From: Psychrobacter sp. WY6
Lineage (GTDB): Bacteria; Pseudomonadota; Gammaproteobacteria; Pseudomonadales; Moraxellaceae
Length of the DNA: 64,000 bases
Direction: 5' to 3'
Assembly (NCBI RefSeq): GCF_018448495.1
Contig: NZ_CP049902.1
Span: 1,922,001-1,986,000 of the forward strand
Shown here: positions 9,733-19,128 of the stretch, piece after piece
How positions within the stretch are numbered: position 1 is the stretch's first letter
Layout of the letters: every line of letters begins with the position of its first letter
Notes under the pieces: model-generated
Seen by the model: only the letters and a program-made list of their open reading frames with translations
The model's database searches: none
Told to the model about the DNA's origin: nothing
Position numbers and translations under genes: made by a program

Positions 9733-10506
9733 TTAGCCTACAAAAGCACGTTCAACGGCGTAATCTGCTTGGACACCCATACGTGGTGAAACGGTCAAAC
9801 CAAAATCGTCCAAAATCGCTGAAACTTCAGCATTAAATGGCATGCTACCGCAGATCATGACACGGTCGTCTTCTTTATTCATCGGTGGTAAGCCAATGTC
9901 TTCAAAGAGTTTTCCTGAGGTCATTAAGTCAGTCACGCGACCTTGATTTTTGAAATCCTCACGAGTCACTGTTGGGTAGTAGATGAATTTTTCACGGTAC
10001 CATTCACCAAAGATCTCGTCGTTAGGTAATTCGTTTTCAAACATATCACGATACGCCAAATCATCGATATGGCGCACACCATGTACCAAGATGATTTTTT
10101 CAAAGCGTTCATAGACTTCAGGATCACGTGCCAACGATAAAAATGGCGCCAGTCCAGTGCCTGTAGAGAGCATATAAAGGTTTTTGCCAGGCAGTAAATC
10201 ATCTAGTACCAAAGTGCCCGTTGGTTTTTTGCTGACCAACAGCTCGTCACCGACTTTGATATGCTGCAAGCGCGAGGTTAATGGGCCATCTTGAACCTTG
10301 ATAGAAAAGAATTCCAAGTGATCTTCGTAGTTCGGGCTAGCAATCGAATAAGCGCGCAATAGCGGTCTGCCATCGACAACGATTCCGATCATCGCAAATT
10401 CGCCATTACGAAAGCGCAGGCCATCGTCGCGAGTTGTCTTGATGCTAAATAAAGCGTCATTCCAGTGATGAACCTCTGTGACCGTTTCGGTGCGAAGTTT
10501 TGACAT
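9733..10506 (-). CDS. fpr: Ferredoxin--NADP+ reductase
   Basis: A flavoprotein that shuttles electrons between NADPH and ferredoxin or flavodoxin. The 257-residue length matches bacterial Fpr. The FAD-binding motif RAYSIAS is at residues 51-57 and the NADP-binding GTGLAPFLS at 116-124, followed by VHGVRH, VMICGSMPFN and a C-terminal ERAFVG. The start at 10506 has a clear GAGGA ribosome site (GAGGACTTTATG). The gene is intact and appears monocistronic, with about 500 gene-free bases upstream separating it from trmO on the other strand. Bacterial Fpr is often oxidative-stress regulated; no operator could be identified here. Confidence 0.93.
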   Translation of the reverse strand: MSKLRTETVTEVHHWNDALFSIKTTRDDGLRFRNGEFAMIGIVVDGRPLLRAYSIASPNYEDHLEFFSIKVQDGPLTSRLQHIKVGDELLVSKKPTGTLVLDDLLPGKNLYMLSTGTGLAPFLSLARDPEVYERFEKIILVHGVRHIDDLAYRDMFENELPNDEIFGEWYREKFIYYPTVTREDFKNQGRVTDLMTSGKLFEDIGLPPMNKEDDRVMICGSMPFNAEVSAILDDFGLTVSPRMGVQADYAVERAFVG

Positions 10507-11012
10507 AAAGTCCTCGTTAATAAGTTGCTATCGGTTTTATTAAGTTTAAATGAGTGTTAAATTAAAATTTTCAATGAAAAAAGGTATAGAAGAGTAGTAA
10601 ATTTTCAATCACTATTGGAACAGCTAATCGTTTAAAACCTCTGTCACGCAAAGTAAGTAGCATAGCCGATGTTTTAACCAACGTCATGGGGCGATATTCT
10701 AACACCTTATTAAGCATTTAAAATCAGGAGAGGGACTGATAAAGTCTAAGGATAGATATGATTTAATCTGTCTCCTGTAAAACCACGGCAATGGCTGTTG
10801 CTGTAGATGGCTTATAAGGGTTGAAAAATAAAGGCTCTCATCGAATTTATGGCTCATAATACCAAAATTTAAAATAAAAATCCGTCTGGCAGCGACGATG
10901 CGGCATGATAAAATGGAATATCGTTAGTGAGTAATTTTGTATCACTGGATAATATGCGCTAAACGCTCTCATAAAAGCAGATGCTTACTATTGAACGGTT
11001 TTTTGGAGAAAC
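10507..11012. other. Gene-free divergent intergenic region
   Basis: 506 bases between fpr (minus) and trmO (plus) with no supported ORF. It should hold both promoters. No recognised riboswitch or operator was seen. Confidence 0.5.
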
Positions 11013-11904
11013 ATGATGTCCGATGATATATCTCTTTGGCGGGTTACCACCATGCGCCAATGATTGGCTACCATCGTGCCCCGTTGTCACAGAAATTTGG
11101 TGCGCCACGCCAGCCGAATTTGGTTGCGCTCACCAGTATCATTGAGATGATAGCGCCTTATGACTCGCCAGCAGCATTTGCCGGTTTAGACGCGTTCAGC
11201 CATATCTGGATCAGTTGGCAGTTTCATCATAACTATACCAATAAAGACACTCACATTGGCAAAAGCGGCACTGGCTTTCGTGCGCAAGTCCGCCACCAAG
11301 GCTCGGTGGCAATCAAAAAATAGGGGTGTTTGCCAGTCGCAGTATGTATCGACCTTCAGCGCTTGGGTTATCTGTCGTCAAGCTTGAAAGTATCGAGGTT
11401 GTAGAAGGGCGCGTGTTACTTATTATTAGCGGTGCAGATATGATAGATGGTACGCCGATTATCGATATTAAGCCCTATGTCGCTTATAGCGATGCGCTCA
11501 GCAATGCAAAAAGCGGGTTTGCGCCAACTGCGCCAGATTTATTAGAGATAATTATCACGGAGTCTGCTTACGAGCAATTTATGACGTTGGTTGATGCTGG
11601 ACGATGCGATAAAAATGACAATGACAATGACAATGGGACTGAGACTGAGAATAAAAATAATAAGAAAGCTATTCATGCAAAAAATAATAGTGTAGCGACG
11701 CTTATTCAACAAATGCAAGAGCAATTGCTTATTTCCGATATCGAGACTATTAAAGCGTTAATTGCACAAGACCCGCGTCCAGCTTATCGTCGCGCGGAGA
11801 TAAATACGCCGTTTGTCATGCGTTATAAGTCTGTCGATGTGAGCTTCCAGTTGATAGAATCAGGGCAATTGCAGATAATGGCTGTTGTCAAAGTGAGCTT
11901 ATAA
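11013..11904 (+). CDS. trmO: tRNA m6t6A37 methyltransferase TrmO (TsaA/YaeB family), two frameshifts
   Basis: TrmO methylates the t6A37 of certain tRNAs using SAM. The family core is clear: MIGYHRAPLSQKFGAPRQPN, then FAGLDAFSHIWISWQFH, and, in the next frame, GVFASRSMYRPSALGLSVVKL, ISGADMIDGTPIIDIKPYV and a C-terminal PRPAYRR. The start is ATG 11013 or 11016 behind a GGAG site; one T is missing near 11034-11037, joining MSDDISL to AGYHHAP. One A is missing in the A run near 11315-11321, joining the two halves. An unusual hydrophilic insertion (residues DKNDNDNDNGTETENKNN, 11606-11665) is partly a hexanucleotide repeat. Confidence 0.87.
11616..11636 (+). repeat. Hexanucleotide tandem repeat inside trmO
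   Basis: About three copies of ATGACA in tandem, encoding alternating Asn-Asp. It is in frame (six bases per unit), so changes in copy number would not shift the reading frame. Confidence 0.7.
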
Positions 11905-11976
11905 TGTCCAGTGACGCCATTACTGCCGCATGAATTATCCATAAATCACTCCTCAATAATAAAAGAAGAAAAAAAT

Positions 11977-13764
11977 ATGTCTGCTCAGAAATACTCAATC
12001 GTGATTGATTTACGTTGGTGCTTAGATGAACTATTGGCAGATAAGGTGATTGATCAGCGTGGTTACAATTTAGTGATGACGAGCCGCCGTGATAAAGCGC
12101 AGCATCCACTCCTGACCATCAGTGAATTTGGTCTGCCAAACGGTCATGCACTGGATAAAAATGTTGAGCATAAATTGACTTTGGTATGGTTGAATCAATG
12201 GTTGGCTGCCAAAGCAGGCATGGCACTTGTCCGTATTGATCCATTAAAAGTCGATGTCCCAGCCGTGACCCAACTGATGTCCTTTGAATATGCCCGCTCA
12301 CAGCATATTTTGCCCATTGAAGTGACGAATGATGAAGTCGTCATCGGTACAGACCAGCCGTTTTGTACTGAGTGGCAGACAAGTATCGAAAAATTAATCA
12401 AGTCTAAAAGCTATCGTACGGTTTATATCAATCCTGAGCAAATCAATCGCTACCGTCAAGAGTTTTACCAAGTCACCCAAGCGATTGCAGGAGCAAATAG
12501 TGTACATAAGCGGGCGGCGGCTGATGTCACCAATGTTGAGGCATTACTGCAACTGGGCGACAATACCAACCCCGATGCCAACGATCAACATATTGTCAGA
12601 GTTGTCGATTGGTTGTTGCAATATGCTTTTGAGCAGCGAGCCAGTGATATCCATTTAGAGCCTCGCCGTGAGACGGGTAAAGTCCGTTTTCGTATTGATG
12701 GCGTGTTGCATACCGTCTATGAGATGCCTTTGGCAATCATTGTCGCGGTGACGGCGCGGATTAAAATATTAGGACGACTGAATGTGGCAGAAAAACGCAA
12801 ACCACAAGATGGCAGGTTGAAAACCCGTACGCCAAAGGGTCTGGAAACTGAGCTGCGCCTATCGACGATGCCGACTGCCTTTGGCGAAAAGCTGGTGATG
12901 CGGGTATTTGATCCTGAAGTGCTGGTGCGCTCGTTTGCTCAGCTTGGTTTGTCAGGTAAGCAGCTCGATACTTGGCATGAGCTGACCGCGCATCCAAATG
13001 GCATTATCTTGGTTACGGGTCCGACTGGTTCAGGTAAGACTACGACGTTGTACAGTACGCTTAAGCAGCTCGCCACCGAGCAAGTTAACGTCTGTACGAT
13101 TGAAGATCCCATCGAGATGATTGAGCCTGCTTTCAACCAAATGCAGGTCAATCCAGGGGTTGATTTGCACTTTGCCGATGGTATTCGCTCTTTGATGCGC
13201 CAAGACCCAGATATCATTATGGTTGGTGAGATTCGCGATGCCGAAACCGCCAATATGGCAGTACAAGCATCACTCACTGGACATTTGGTACTCTCGACGT
13301 TGCATACCAATGATGCACCAAGCTCACTTACTCGCTTGCATGATTTGGGCATTCAGCCGTTTTTAACCTCAGCGACGATATTAGGCGTCATGGCGCAGCG
13401 TTTGCTACGCACGTTATGTCCGCATTGCAAAAAAGCCCTAGACGTAGTCCCAGACAGTGAAATTGCTGTTCAGTGGCAGGAACTGGTTCAGCCTTGGCGT
13501 GCGCCCGCTCCAGCGCAAATTTATACGGCGCAAGGCTGTGAGCATTGTCGCCATACGGGCTATCAAGGTCGCGTTGGTCTGTACGAGATCATGCCGTTGT
13601 CAAATGAGCTAAAAAAACTGGTCGCCGCCGATGCCAATTTAGATGTGCTTAAGCAGCAAGCGTACCGCGAAGGTGTGCAGCCATTGCGCTTATCGGGTGC
13701 AAAGCGTATTAGTGAAGGGCTGACGACCATAGAAGAAGTAATGCGAGTGGTGCCGCTTCATTAA
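11977..13764 (+). CDS. gspE: Type II secretion ATPase GspE
   Basis: The hexameric cytoplasmic ATPase that powers pseudopilus assembly. About 595 residues from MSAQKYSIVIDLRW. Visible in order: an N-terminal GspE/PilB domain, Walker A GPTGSGKT near residue 347, an Asp box with TIEDPIEM, Walker B-like DPDIIMVGEIRDAETA, the His-box segment GHLVLSTLHTNDAPSSLTRL, and a tetracysteine zinc site (CPHC near 480, CEHC near 521). A GTG 22 codons upstream (11911) is open, but the ATG at 11977 after AGAAG is preferred. It follows trmO by 72 bp. The pseudopilin set at 15.8-19.1 kb supports type II secretion over PilB; a pilus role is the alternative. Confidence 0.85.
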   Translation: MSAQKYSIVIDLRWCLDELLADKVIDQRGYNLVMTSRRDKAQHPLLTISEFGLPNGHALDKNVEHKLTLVWLNQWLAAKAGMALVRIDPLKVDVPAVTQLMSFEYARSQHILPIEVTNDEVVIGTDQPFCTEWQTSIEKLIKSKSYRTVYINPEQINRYRQEFYQVTQAIAGANSVHKRAAADVTNVEALLQLGDNTNPDANDQHIVRVVDWLLQYAFEQRASDIHLEPRRETGKVRFRIDGVLHTVYEMPLAIIVAVTARIKILGRLNVAEKRKPQDGRLKTRTPKGLETELRLSTMPTAFGEKLVMRVFDPEVLVRSFAQLGLSGKQLDTWHELTAHPNGIILVTGPTGSGKTTTLYSTLKQLATEQVNVCTIEDPIEMIEPAFNQMQVNPGVDLHFADGIRSLMRQDPDIIMVGEIRDAETANMAVQASLTGHLVLSTLHTNDAPSSLTRLHDLGIQPFLTSATILGVMAQRLLRTLCPHCKKALDVVPDSEIAVQWQELVQPWRAPAPAQIYTAQGCEHCRHTGYQGRVGLYEIMPLSNELKKLVAADANLDVLKQQAYREGVQPLRLSGAKRISEGLTTIEEVMRVVPLH

Positions 13765-13912
13765 AAGCTGCCTTTGTACTAAAAATAAGTTTGCTAATCA
13801 TGACTTGAAAAGCGCACTTATCAGAGCAATTAATGCTCTTACGACTACTAATTTTATGTTGTAAGTTATTGTTCTAACAAATTTTATTTATTTTTTAATA
13901 ACGAGATTATTT

Positions 13913-14701
13913 ATGTTTACTGATAGCCATTGCCATCTTAATCGCTTAGATTTAACCAAGTATGATGGTCAATTATCTGGCGCGATTGACGCGATGAAAA
14001 CTGCTAATGTCACTCGGGCAATGGCAATTATGTGTGATTTTGCTGAATATGATGAGATTGCTCATATTGTCAGCACCTACGGTGATGAGGCGCTAAATCT
14101 TGGCATGAGCGTCGGTATTCATCCTTGTGAAGATATTAGTGTCTTGCAATCAGCGACAGTTGAGCGTTTGATCGAAACGGCTGATGCTGACCATGTATGG
14201 GCGATTGGGGAGACAGGATTAGATTATTACTGGTCAACGGAAAACAAAAAAGAGCAGCAAGCCAGTCTTGCTCGCCATATTCATGCCAGTCAAAGCCTGA
14301 AGAAACCACTCGTCATTCATATGCGTGATGCCAAAGAAGATACGATTGATATCCTAAAATCAGAAGGCGCTGAACACGGTATTATTCATTGTTTTACCGA
14401 AGATTGGGAGACGGCCAAGCGTGCACTTGACTTAGGGTTTTATATCTCATTTTCGGGCATTGTTAGTTTTAAAAATGCTCAAATGATTCAAGATGCAGCA
14501 AAAAACATGCCTAGAGACAGACTGCTTATCGAAACTGACAGTCCTTATCTAGCACCGGTGCCCAAGCGTGGTAGACCGAATGAGCCTGCCTACGTACCGT
14601 ATGTCGCCAGTTGTCTGGCAGAGATGTATGGCTGTAGTAGCGATGATGTTGGGGTATTAACTGCAAAAAACTTTGAGAATTTACTGGCACAGTATCACTA
14701 A
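13913..14701 (+). CDS. TatD-family metal-dependent deoxyribonuclease
   Basis: 262-residue TIM-barrel metallohydrolase of the TatD family (DNase, often with 3'-5' exonuclease activity). Metal-ligand motifs are all present: DSHCHLN at residues 4-10, VGIHPCED, IGETGLDYYW, HMRDA, GIIHCFTEDW and the terminal-Asp motif ETDSPYLAPVPKRGRPNEP. The gene is intact, with ATG at 13913, and stands alone between gspE and a TetR regulator. The paralogue (TatD, YcfH or YjjV type) cannot be settled from sequence alone; the compact size and GETGLDYYW segment resemble YcfH-type proteins. Confidence 0.9.
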   Translation: MFTDSHCHLNRLDLTKYDGQLSGAIDAMKTANVTRAMAIMCDFAEYDEIAHIVSTYGDEALNLGMSVGIHPCEDISVLQSATVERLIETADADHVWAIGETGLDYYWSTENKKEQQASLARHIHASQSLKKPLVIHMRDAKEDTIDILKSEGAEHGIIHCFTEDWETAKRALDLGFYISFSGIVSFKNAQMIQDAAKNMPRDRLLIETDSPYLAPVPKRGRPNEPAYVPYVASCLAEMYGCSSDDVGVLTAKNFENLLAQYH

Positions 14702-14934
14702 AATGGTTATGCTATGACCACTCAGTCATTTATGATACAGTCCTGTTGCTTTACGTTATTTGTACTTATGATGTGGAGCGTAAGCCTATGATTATCAATG
14801 ACTATTTAGCAAACATAAGCATATTTCCTTTGGTGGTTTTCGAGCAGACTTTGTATGACGTTATACGCTTGTCGCCGATGCATTCATCCACACGATGGTC
14901 ATATGCTTAATCTTGTCAGGTTTTAGGAGAGATT

Positions 14935-15585
14935 ATGAGTCGTCAGCATCAGTTCAAGGCACGAGAAGAGAATATCTTAGCGATGGCAGAGCAATTGCTA
15001 CTTGAGTCGGGCGATGGTGATATTACTTTAGACAGTTTGGCAGACCAGCTGGATCTGGCTAAAGGTACACTGTATAAGCATTTCTCCAGTAAAGATGAAC
15101 TCTATTTGCGTATTATTATCCGCTATGAAGAACAACTGTTCGAGATTAATCGTATTGATGATTGTCCATCAGCAGGCGTTGCTCGTATGATCTTTCAGCA
15201 GTTGTTTAACCCACAAAAAGCCATGTTGCTCAATCAAATCGAAGAGCGTTTGGCGGCATCAGTGACGGGTCTCAATCGCTTGTTTGGTGAGCTATATGAT
15301 ATTCGCCGTCAGCGTATGAAACGCTTGATTGACATTATCAGCGCGTATTTACAAGAGCAGCACAGTAGTTTGAGCACGCGCGACTATTTGTCCTCGATTT
15401 GGGCGATGGGTCAGGGCGGTGCTGGACTATTAAATTCAAGCTTTTACCAGCGGTATTTGGGTCGCCGTGATACCCTACGTTATGCCTTCGTTCAGCAAAT
15501 GCTTGAGTTGCCGAGCCATTATCCTGCGGCTGACGATGAGGTGATGGATGAAGATATGCAGGAGTTGGTCGAGCAATCGATATGA
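14935..15585 (+). CDS. TetR-family transcriptional regulator
   Basis: 216 residues. The N-terminal helix-turn-helix is typical for TetR (ILAMAEQLLLESGDGDITL, then LADQLDLAKGTLYKHFSSKDEL). The ligand-binding C-terminal domain is not diagnostic. The start has a strong AGGAGA site (AGGAGAGATTATG). It lies between tatD and gspH on the same strand but is separated from both by about 200 bp. Its target is unknown; there is no divergent partner gene, so autoregulation or control of a remote gene is all that can be suggested. Confidence 0.87.
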   Translation: MSRQHQFKAREENILAMAEQLLLESGDGDITLDSLADQLDLAKGTLYKHFSSKDELYLRIIIRYEEQLFEINRIDDCPSAGVARMIFQQLFNPQKAMLLNQIEERLAASVTGLNRLFGELYDIRRQRMKRLIDIISAYLQEQHSSLSTRDYLSSIWAMGQGGAGLLNSSFYQRYLGRRDTLRYAFVQQMLELPSHYPAADDEVMDEDMQELVEQSI

Positions 15586-15790
15586 TCAGAAGAGCACCGT
15601 AATACCAGTTATTAATATCTTTATTCAACTTATGGTCTTTTAACGCAAGTTTTTTAAATTCGTGTTGCTATATTCATTATCGCAGCACGGTGCATCCATG
15701 CTAAAAATAGATATATGCTTACCAGCTTTAGCGCCCAATTATAGTTTTATTCTTCATGCCACAACCTACTCATAGGTTTATAGGTGCAAT

Positions 15791-16618
15791 ATGCCGGTCA
15801 CTGCCAAGATTCCGTCCAGCTCAGCGGTCACTTGCTATTCACACTTAAGTCATCAATATTTGCAGTATAAAAACACGGATAGATATCTCTTACCTCTGGT
15901 TTATCAGCATAAATCCTTTCCAGTACACAACGCTTACGTTTCCCCTTATAAATCCTCAAGCCTTGCTCAGGCACAACAGGGTTTCACCCTTGTCGAAATT
16001 GTAGTGGTGGTCGTTATTCTATCTATCTTTGCCGGCATGATGAGCTTGTCGGTGGGCAGTAGTGAATCGCGTAAAAACCGTGCGTTTTATGAGCATTTAA
16101 CGGATTCACTGAGCTATGTACGGTTGTTGTCTGCTGAGCGTATGCAGCCGATGGGTTTAAGTTTACAAGCAGATAAACAAGGTCAAGTAGCTCCTGTGAT
16201 TGTGACTTTATCAAATCCTTATATTGCCTATCAGACCAATGATACCCCGTCAAATAGCATGGACAGCACGCCTAAAAATTCGATGGAATTGTCTGCTGAC
16301 CTGACAAGTAGGTCGGGGGCGATGGGAAAGCAACAGCCAGTGCCTAGCTGGGAGATTGAGCCAGAAGTCAGTTTGCCAGAGTTACCTGCTGGGGTTAGTT
16401 TAAGGGTGCAAAGCTTGGAGGCTGGCAATCTATCAATGCCTGAACAGGGGCAAACATTGCAGCCTTGGTTTGCCGATCAAGCAGTCCCACAGATATTATG
16501 GTTTGGTACAGGGCAAGCAACGCCTGTCACCATTGAGGTGCTGCATAATTCGCGTCTGGTGGGCGAGGTCATTACCATTATGCCTGATGGTAGTATGACG
16601 ATCGGACAAGGACTGTAG
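15791..16618 (+). CDS. gspH: Type II secretion minor pseudopilin GspH
   Basis: Minor pseudopilin of the secretion pseudopilus. A type IV prepilin peptidase site lies at QQG|FTLVEIVVVVVIL, with the conserved Glu at +5 and a hydrophobic helix. Cleavage falls after residue 64 of the reading from ATG 15791, so the leader is far longer than usual. No ATG, GTG or TTG start lies close to the site; a TTG at about residue 24 is the nearest alternative. The mature part is about 211 residues. It is the first gene of a tight gspH-I-J-K run (3-bp gap to gspI), and that order supports the assignment. Confidence 0.85.
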   Translation: MPVTAKIPSSSAVTCYSHLSHQYLQYKNTDRYLLPLVYQHKSFPVHNAYVSPYKSSSLAQAQQGFTLVEIVVVVVILSIFAGMMSLSVGSSESRKNRAFYEHLTDSLSYVRLLSAERMQPMGLSLQADKQGQVAPVIVTLSNPYIAYQTNDTPSNSMDSTPKNSMELSADLTSRSGAMGKQQPVPSWEIEPEVSLPELPAGVSLRVQSLEAGNLSMPEQGQTLQPWFADQAVPQILWFGTGQATPVTIEVLHNSRLVGEVITIMPDGSMTIGQGL

Positions 16619-16621
16619 CTG

Positions 16622-17116
16622 ATGATAGATAAGGATGGCATTATATCTGCTGATATAAACAAAAAGCCAATGCTATCAAAGCATGAAAGCGGCTTTACTC
16701 TGATTGAGGTAATGGTGGCGTTAGCGATTTTAGCAGTTGTTGCTGTGGCTGCTAGCCGTGCCAGTAGTGCTTATCTCAGCTCAGTGGATGTCTTACGCAC
16801 ACGTACATTGGCACATTTTGTCGCACAGAATGCGGCCGCTGATTTGCGTATCCAAGAGACATGGCTGACGGCCAATCGCACACAAACAATCCATGCTCAA
16901 GGGCGTGATTGGCAAGTAGTGATGACGGTTAGTGATGCCATTACGCCCGCTTTAAAAGAGGTGAATATCGCTGTCGCACCCATTATAGATGGACAGACGC
17001 GTACCGCCGTGACTGATATCAACGTAATATTGAGCAATGTGGAGCAAGACGTTGGCAGTTTGGACTTAAGCAGTTTGGGTGCTGATATTGCAGGGCAGTC
17101 TGGAGGCAATCCGTGA
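16622..17116 (+). CDS. gspI: Type II secretion minor pseudopilin GspI
   Basis: Minor pseudopilin, partner of GspJ and GspK in the pseudopilus tip. The prepilin site is ESG|FTLIEVMVALAILAVVA with Glu at +5. Started at 16622 (AAGGA site about nine bases upstream) the leader is 24 residues. An internal ATG at 16670 would give a compact leader (MLSKHESG) but has a poor ribosome site. Length 164 residues, mature about 140, normal for GspI. It overlaps gspJ by four bases (GTGA), indicating translational coupling. Confidence 0.87.
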   Translation: MIDKDGIISADINKKPMLSKHESGFTLIEVMVALAILAVVAVAASRASSAYLSSVDVLRTRTLAHFVAQNAAADLRIQETWLTANRTQTIHAQGRDWQVVMTVSDAITPALKEVNIAVAPIIDGQTRTAVTDINVILSNVEQDVGSLDLSSLGADIAGQSGGNP

Positions 17117-17968
17117 AGTCGCAGCGTGGATTTACGCTACTTGAATTGATGGTTGCCATGGCAATATTTGCGATGCTGGCGGTGGCTGGCTGGCAAGTGT
17201 TTGATAGCGTCAACCGCGCTCGCGAACGTGCACAATTTCATGCTGATAACTTAGCTGTTTTGCAATATGCCTATTTGCAGCTACAGCAAGACATGGGTCA
17301 AATTATCCCTTATCAAATACCAAATACTCAAAATATCAGTGTGACAAATAACAGTACAAACGCCAGTGATAGCACAAACAATAGCGCCCAAGCCAATGAA
17401 ACAGTGCCTGAGCCTTTTGTGAGCTTGGATGGTGAGCATGTCAGCTTTGTTCGTTTTGCCGACCCTGATCCACGTTATCAAAGTAGCATGAGTGTCCAAC
17501 ATATCGAATACATTTTTGCCGATGAGCGTTTAATTCGCCGTCAATATACCAGCATCGATGGTGGGCGCGATAGCATCAGCCTAGACAGTGTATTACTCGA
17601 AGGCGTCACCGCAGGGCGTTGGCAAGCATATTTACCTGAACTGAGCACCAAATTTCCCAATAAAGACAGCAGTAATAACGGCAATAGCAGTACAAATCAA
17701 ACCTCTGGGCAGACGACCAATGCTGTAAGCGCCAAGCCAGCAGTGGTTTTATTGCCCAAAGGCATTGCTGTCAATTTTACTTATCAGGATATGCCCATCA
17801 CTTGGCAGTGGGCGCTTGCTCCTCAACCAATGCCAATTAACAATACCAACAAAAGCAATAACAATGCTGCTAATAATGGCAATGGGTAGCAATAACGATA
17901 GTAGTGATAAGACTAATAATGACGACCCGAATAGCAATGTAAATAACAATGCAGGAAGTAATATTTAA
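17113..17968 (+). CDS. gspJ: Type II secretion minor pseudopilin GspJ, probable frameshift near the end
   Basis: Minor pseudopilin of the tip complex. GTG start in a four-base overlap with gspI. The leader is MKSQRG and the helix FTLLELMVAMAIFAMLAV, with Glu at +5; the body carries QYAYLQLQQDMGQII and FVRFADPDPR, typical of GspJ. The uninterrupted frame ends at 17889 in an Asn-rich tail. The next frame immediately continues the same composition (SNNDSSDKTNNDDPNSN) to a stop at 17968, 39 bp before gspK, so one base is probably missing near 17885. Two further Asn/Ser/Thr-rich low-complexity inserts are present near 17337-17400 and 17660-17725. Confidence 0.83.
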
Positions 17969-18007
17969 AATGTACCACTGGGTCAATAATAAAGGCGGCT
18001 TAAGTCA

Positions 18008-19063
18008 ATGATAGCGCACTCTCAGCGCGGAGTAGCGCTGCTCACTATCTTACTATTGGTGGTCAGTATTACCGTGGTAGCGGGAGCGATGCTTGCCAGT
18101 CAAAAGATTGCTATTAGGCGCAGCGGCTTATTGTTTGATCAAAATCAGCTGTCACAAGATATCAATGCTGGTCAGCAATTAGCCATCACGATGATTCGTG
18201 CTGACGATAAGCTGAATGACACAGATAGCGAGCAAGACATTTGGGCGCAGCCATTGCCGCCTTATTCTTTAGCCAATCATAGCATCAGTATCGAATTGCG
18301 CGATGAAGCCAGTCGTTTTAATATTAATAACTTATATCAGAATGGCGCGGTTGATAGTGCCGCCTTAGCCATATTTCAAAGACTGTTGACACAATTAAAT
18401 CTGGAACCTGATATTGCTATTGCTGTTCTTGATTATCAAGATACGGATAGCGACGTTTATCAAGATGGTGGTGATGAGAGTGTGGTTTATTCTCAGCAAT
18501 CAAGTGGCTCAGCGAGTAAGACTTTGCCCAATCAAGCATTGGTCAGTGTCGATCAATTGCAAGAGATTCGAGGGGTAAATGCTGAAGTATTAGCGGCACT
18601 ACGTCCTTATATTACGGCGGTTCCATATTATGTGCCTATTAATGTCAATACGGCCAGTCCAGTTTTGCTGGCTGCACTGATAGATGGCGCAACCAGCCAA
18701 CAGATGCAGGGATTGGTCGATATGCGGGCAAAGCAGGCGTTAGCCTCTATCGATGATGTGTGGAAATTGCCGATGTTGAGCAGCTTAAATGATGATCAGC
18801 GAAAGGCATTAAACCACTGCTCGCAGTCGATAGCCAAGCCTTATGGCGTTATTACCGCAACGGATAGTGCAAGTCTTGGTCAACAAAGACAACGGTTTGC
18901 AACCGTATTGATTAGTAAAATTGCGACTGATACTGGCGCGGCAGTAGGGAGTAATGCGAATAACAGCACGCCTAACAATAATAATGAGAATGGCAATAAT
19001 AAAAAAGCCAAAGAAATTAAAGTGGTGACACAGCGTTTATGGGCATTTAGACCCAGTTTCTAA
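18008..19063 (+). CDS. gspK: Type II secretion minor pseudopilin GspK
   Basis: Large minor pseudopilin that caps the pseudopilus. The leader is MIAHSQRG, followed by VALLTILLLVVSITVVAGA. Position +5 is Thr rather than Glu, which is normal for GspK. It contains SRFNINNLYQNG, a helix-hairpin-helix-like region (VSVDQLQEIRGVNAEVLAAL) and INVNTASPVLLAAL, as in the family. 351 residues. The C-terminus has an Asn-rich stretch (NNSTPNNNNENGNNKK) before a final strand. It is the last gene of the gspHIJK operon and intact. Confidence 0.9.
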   Translation: MIAHSQRGVALLTILLLVVSITVVAGAMLASQKIAIRRSGLLFDQNQLSQDINAGQQLAITMIRADDKLNDTDSEQDIWAQPLPPYSLANHSISIELRDEASRFNINNLYQNGAVDSAALAIFQRLLTQLNLEPDIAIAVLDYQDTDSDVYQDGGDESVVYSQQSSGSASKTLPNQALVSVDQLQEIRGVNAEVLAALRPYITAVPYYVPINVNTASPVLLAALIDGATSQQMQGLVDMRAKQALASIDDVWKLPMLSSLNDDQRKALNHCSQSIAKPYGVITATDSASLGQQRQRFATVLISKIATDTGAAVGSNANNSTPNNNNENGNNKKAKEIKVVTQRLWAFRPSF

Positions 19064-19128
19064 CGTTGAGTCACCTAAAAAGAGTCTCAATCAGTGCCGA
19101 GGTAGTATATCTGACGCCACCTAATCTC

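Noticed and set aside
11977..13764. PilB (type IV pilus ATPase)
   Set aside because: Possible by family, but the nearby gspHIJK set favours GspE.
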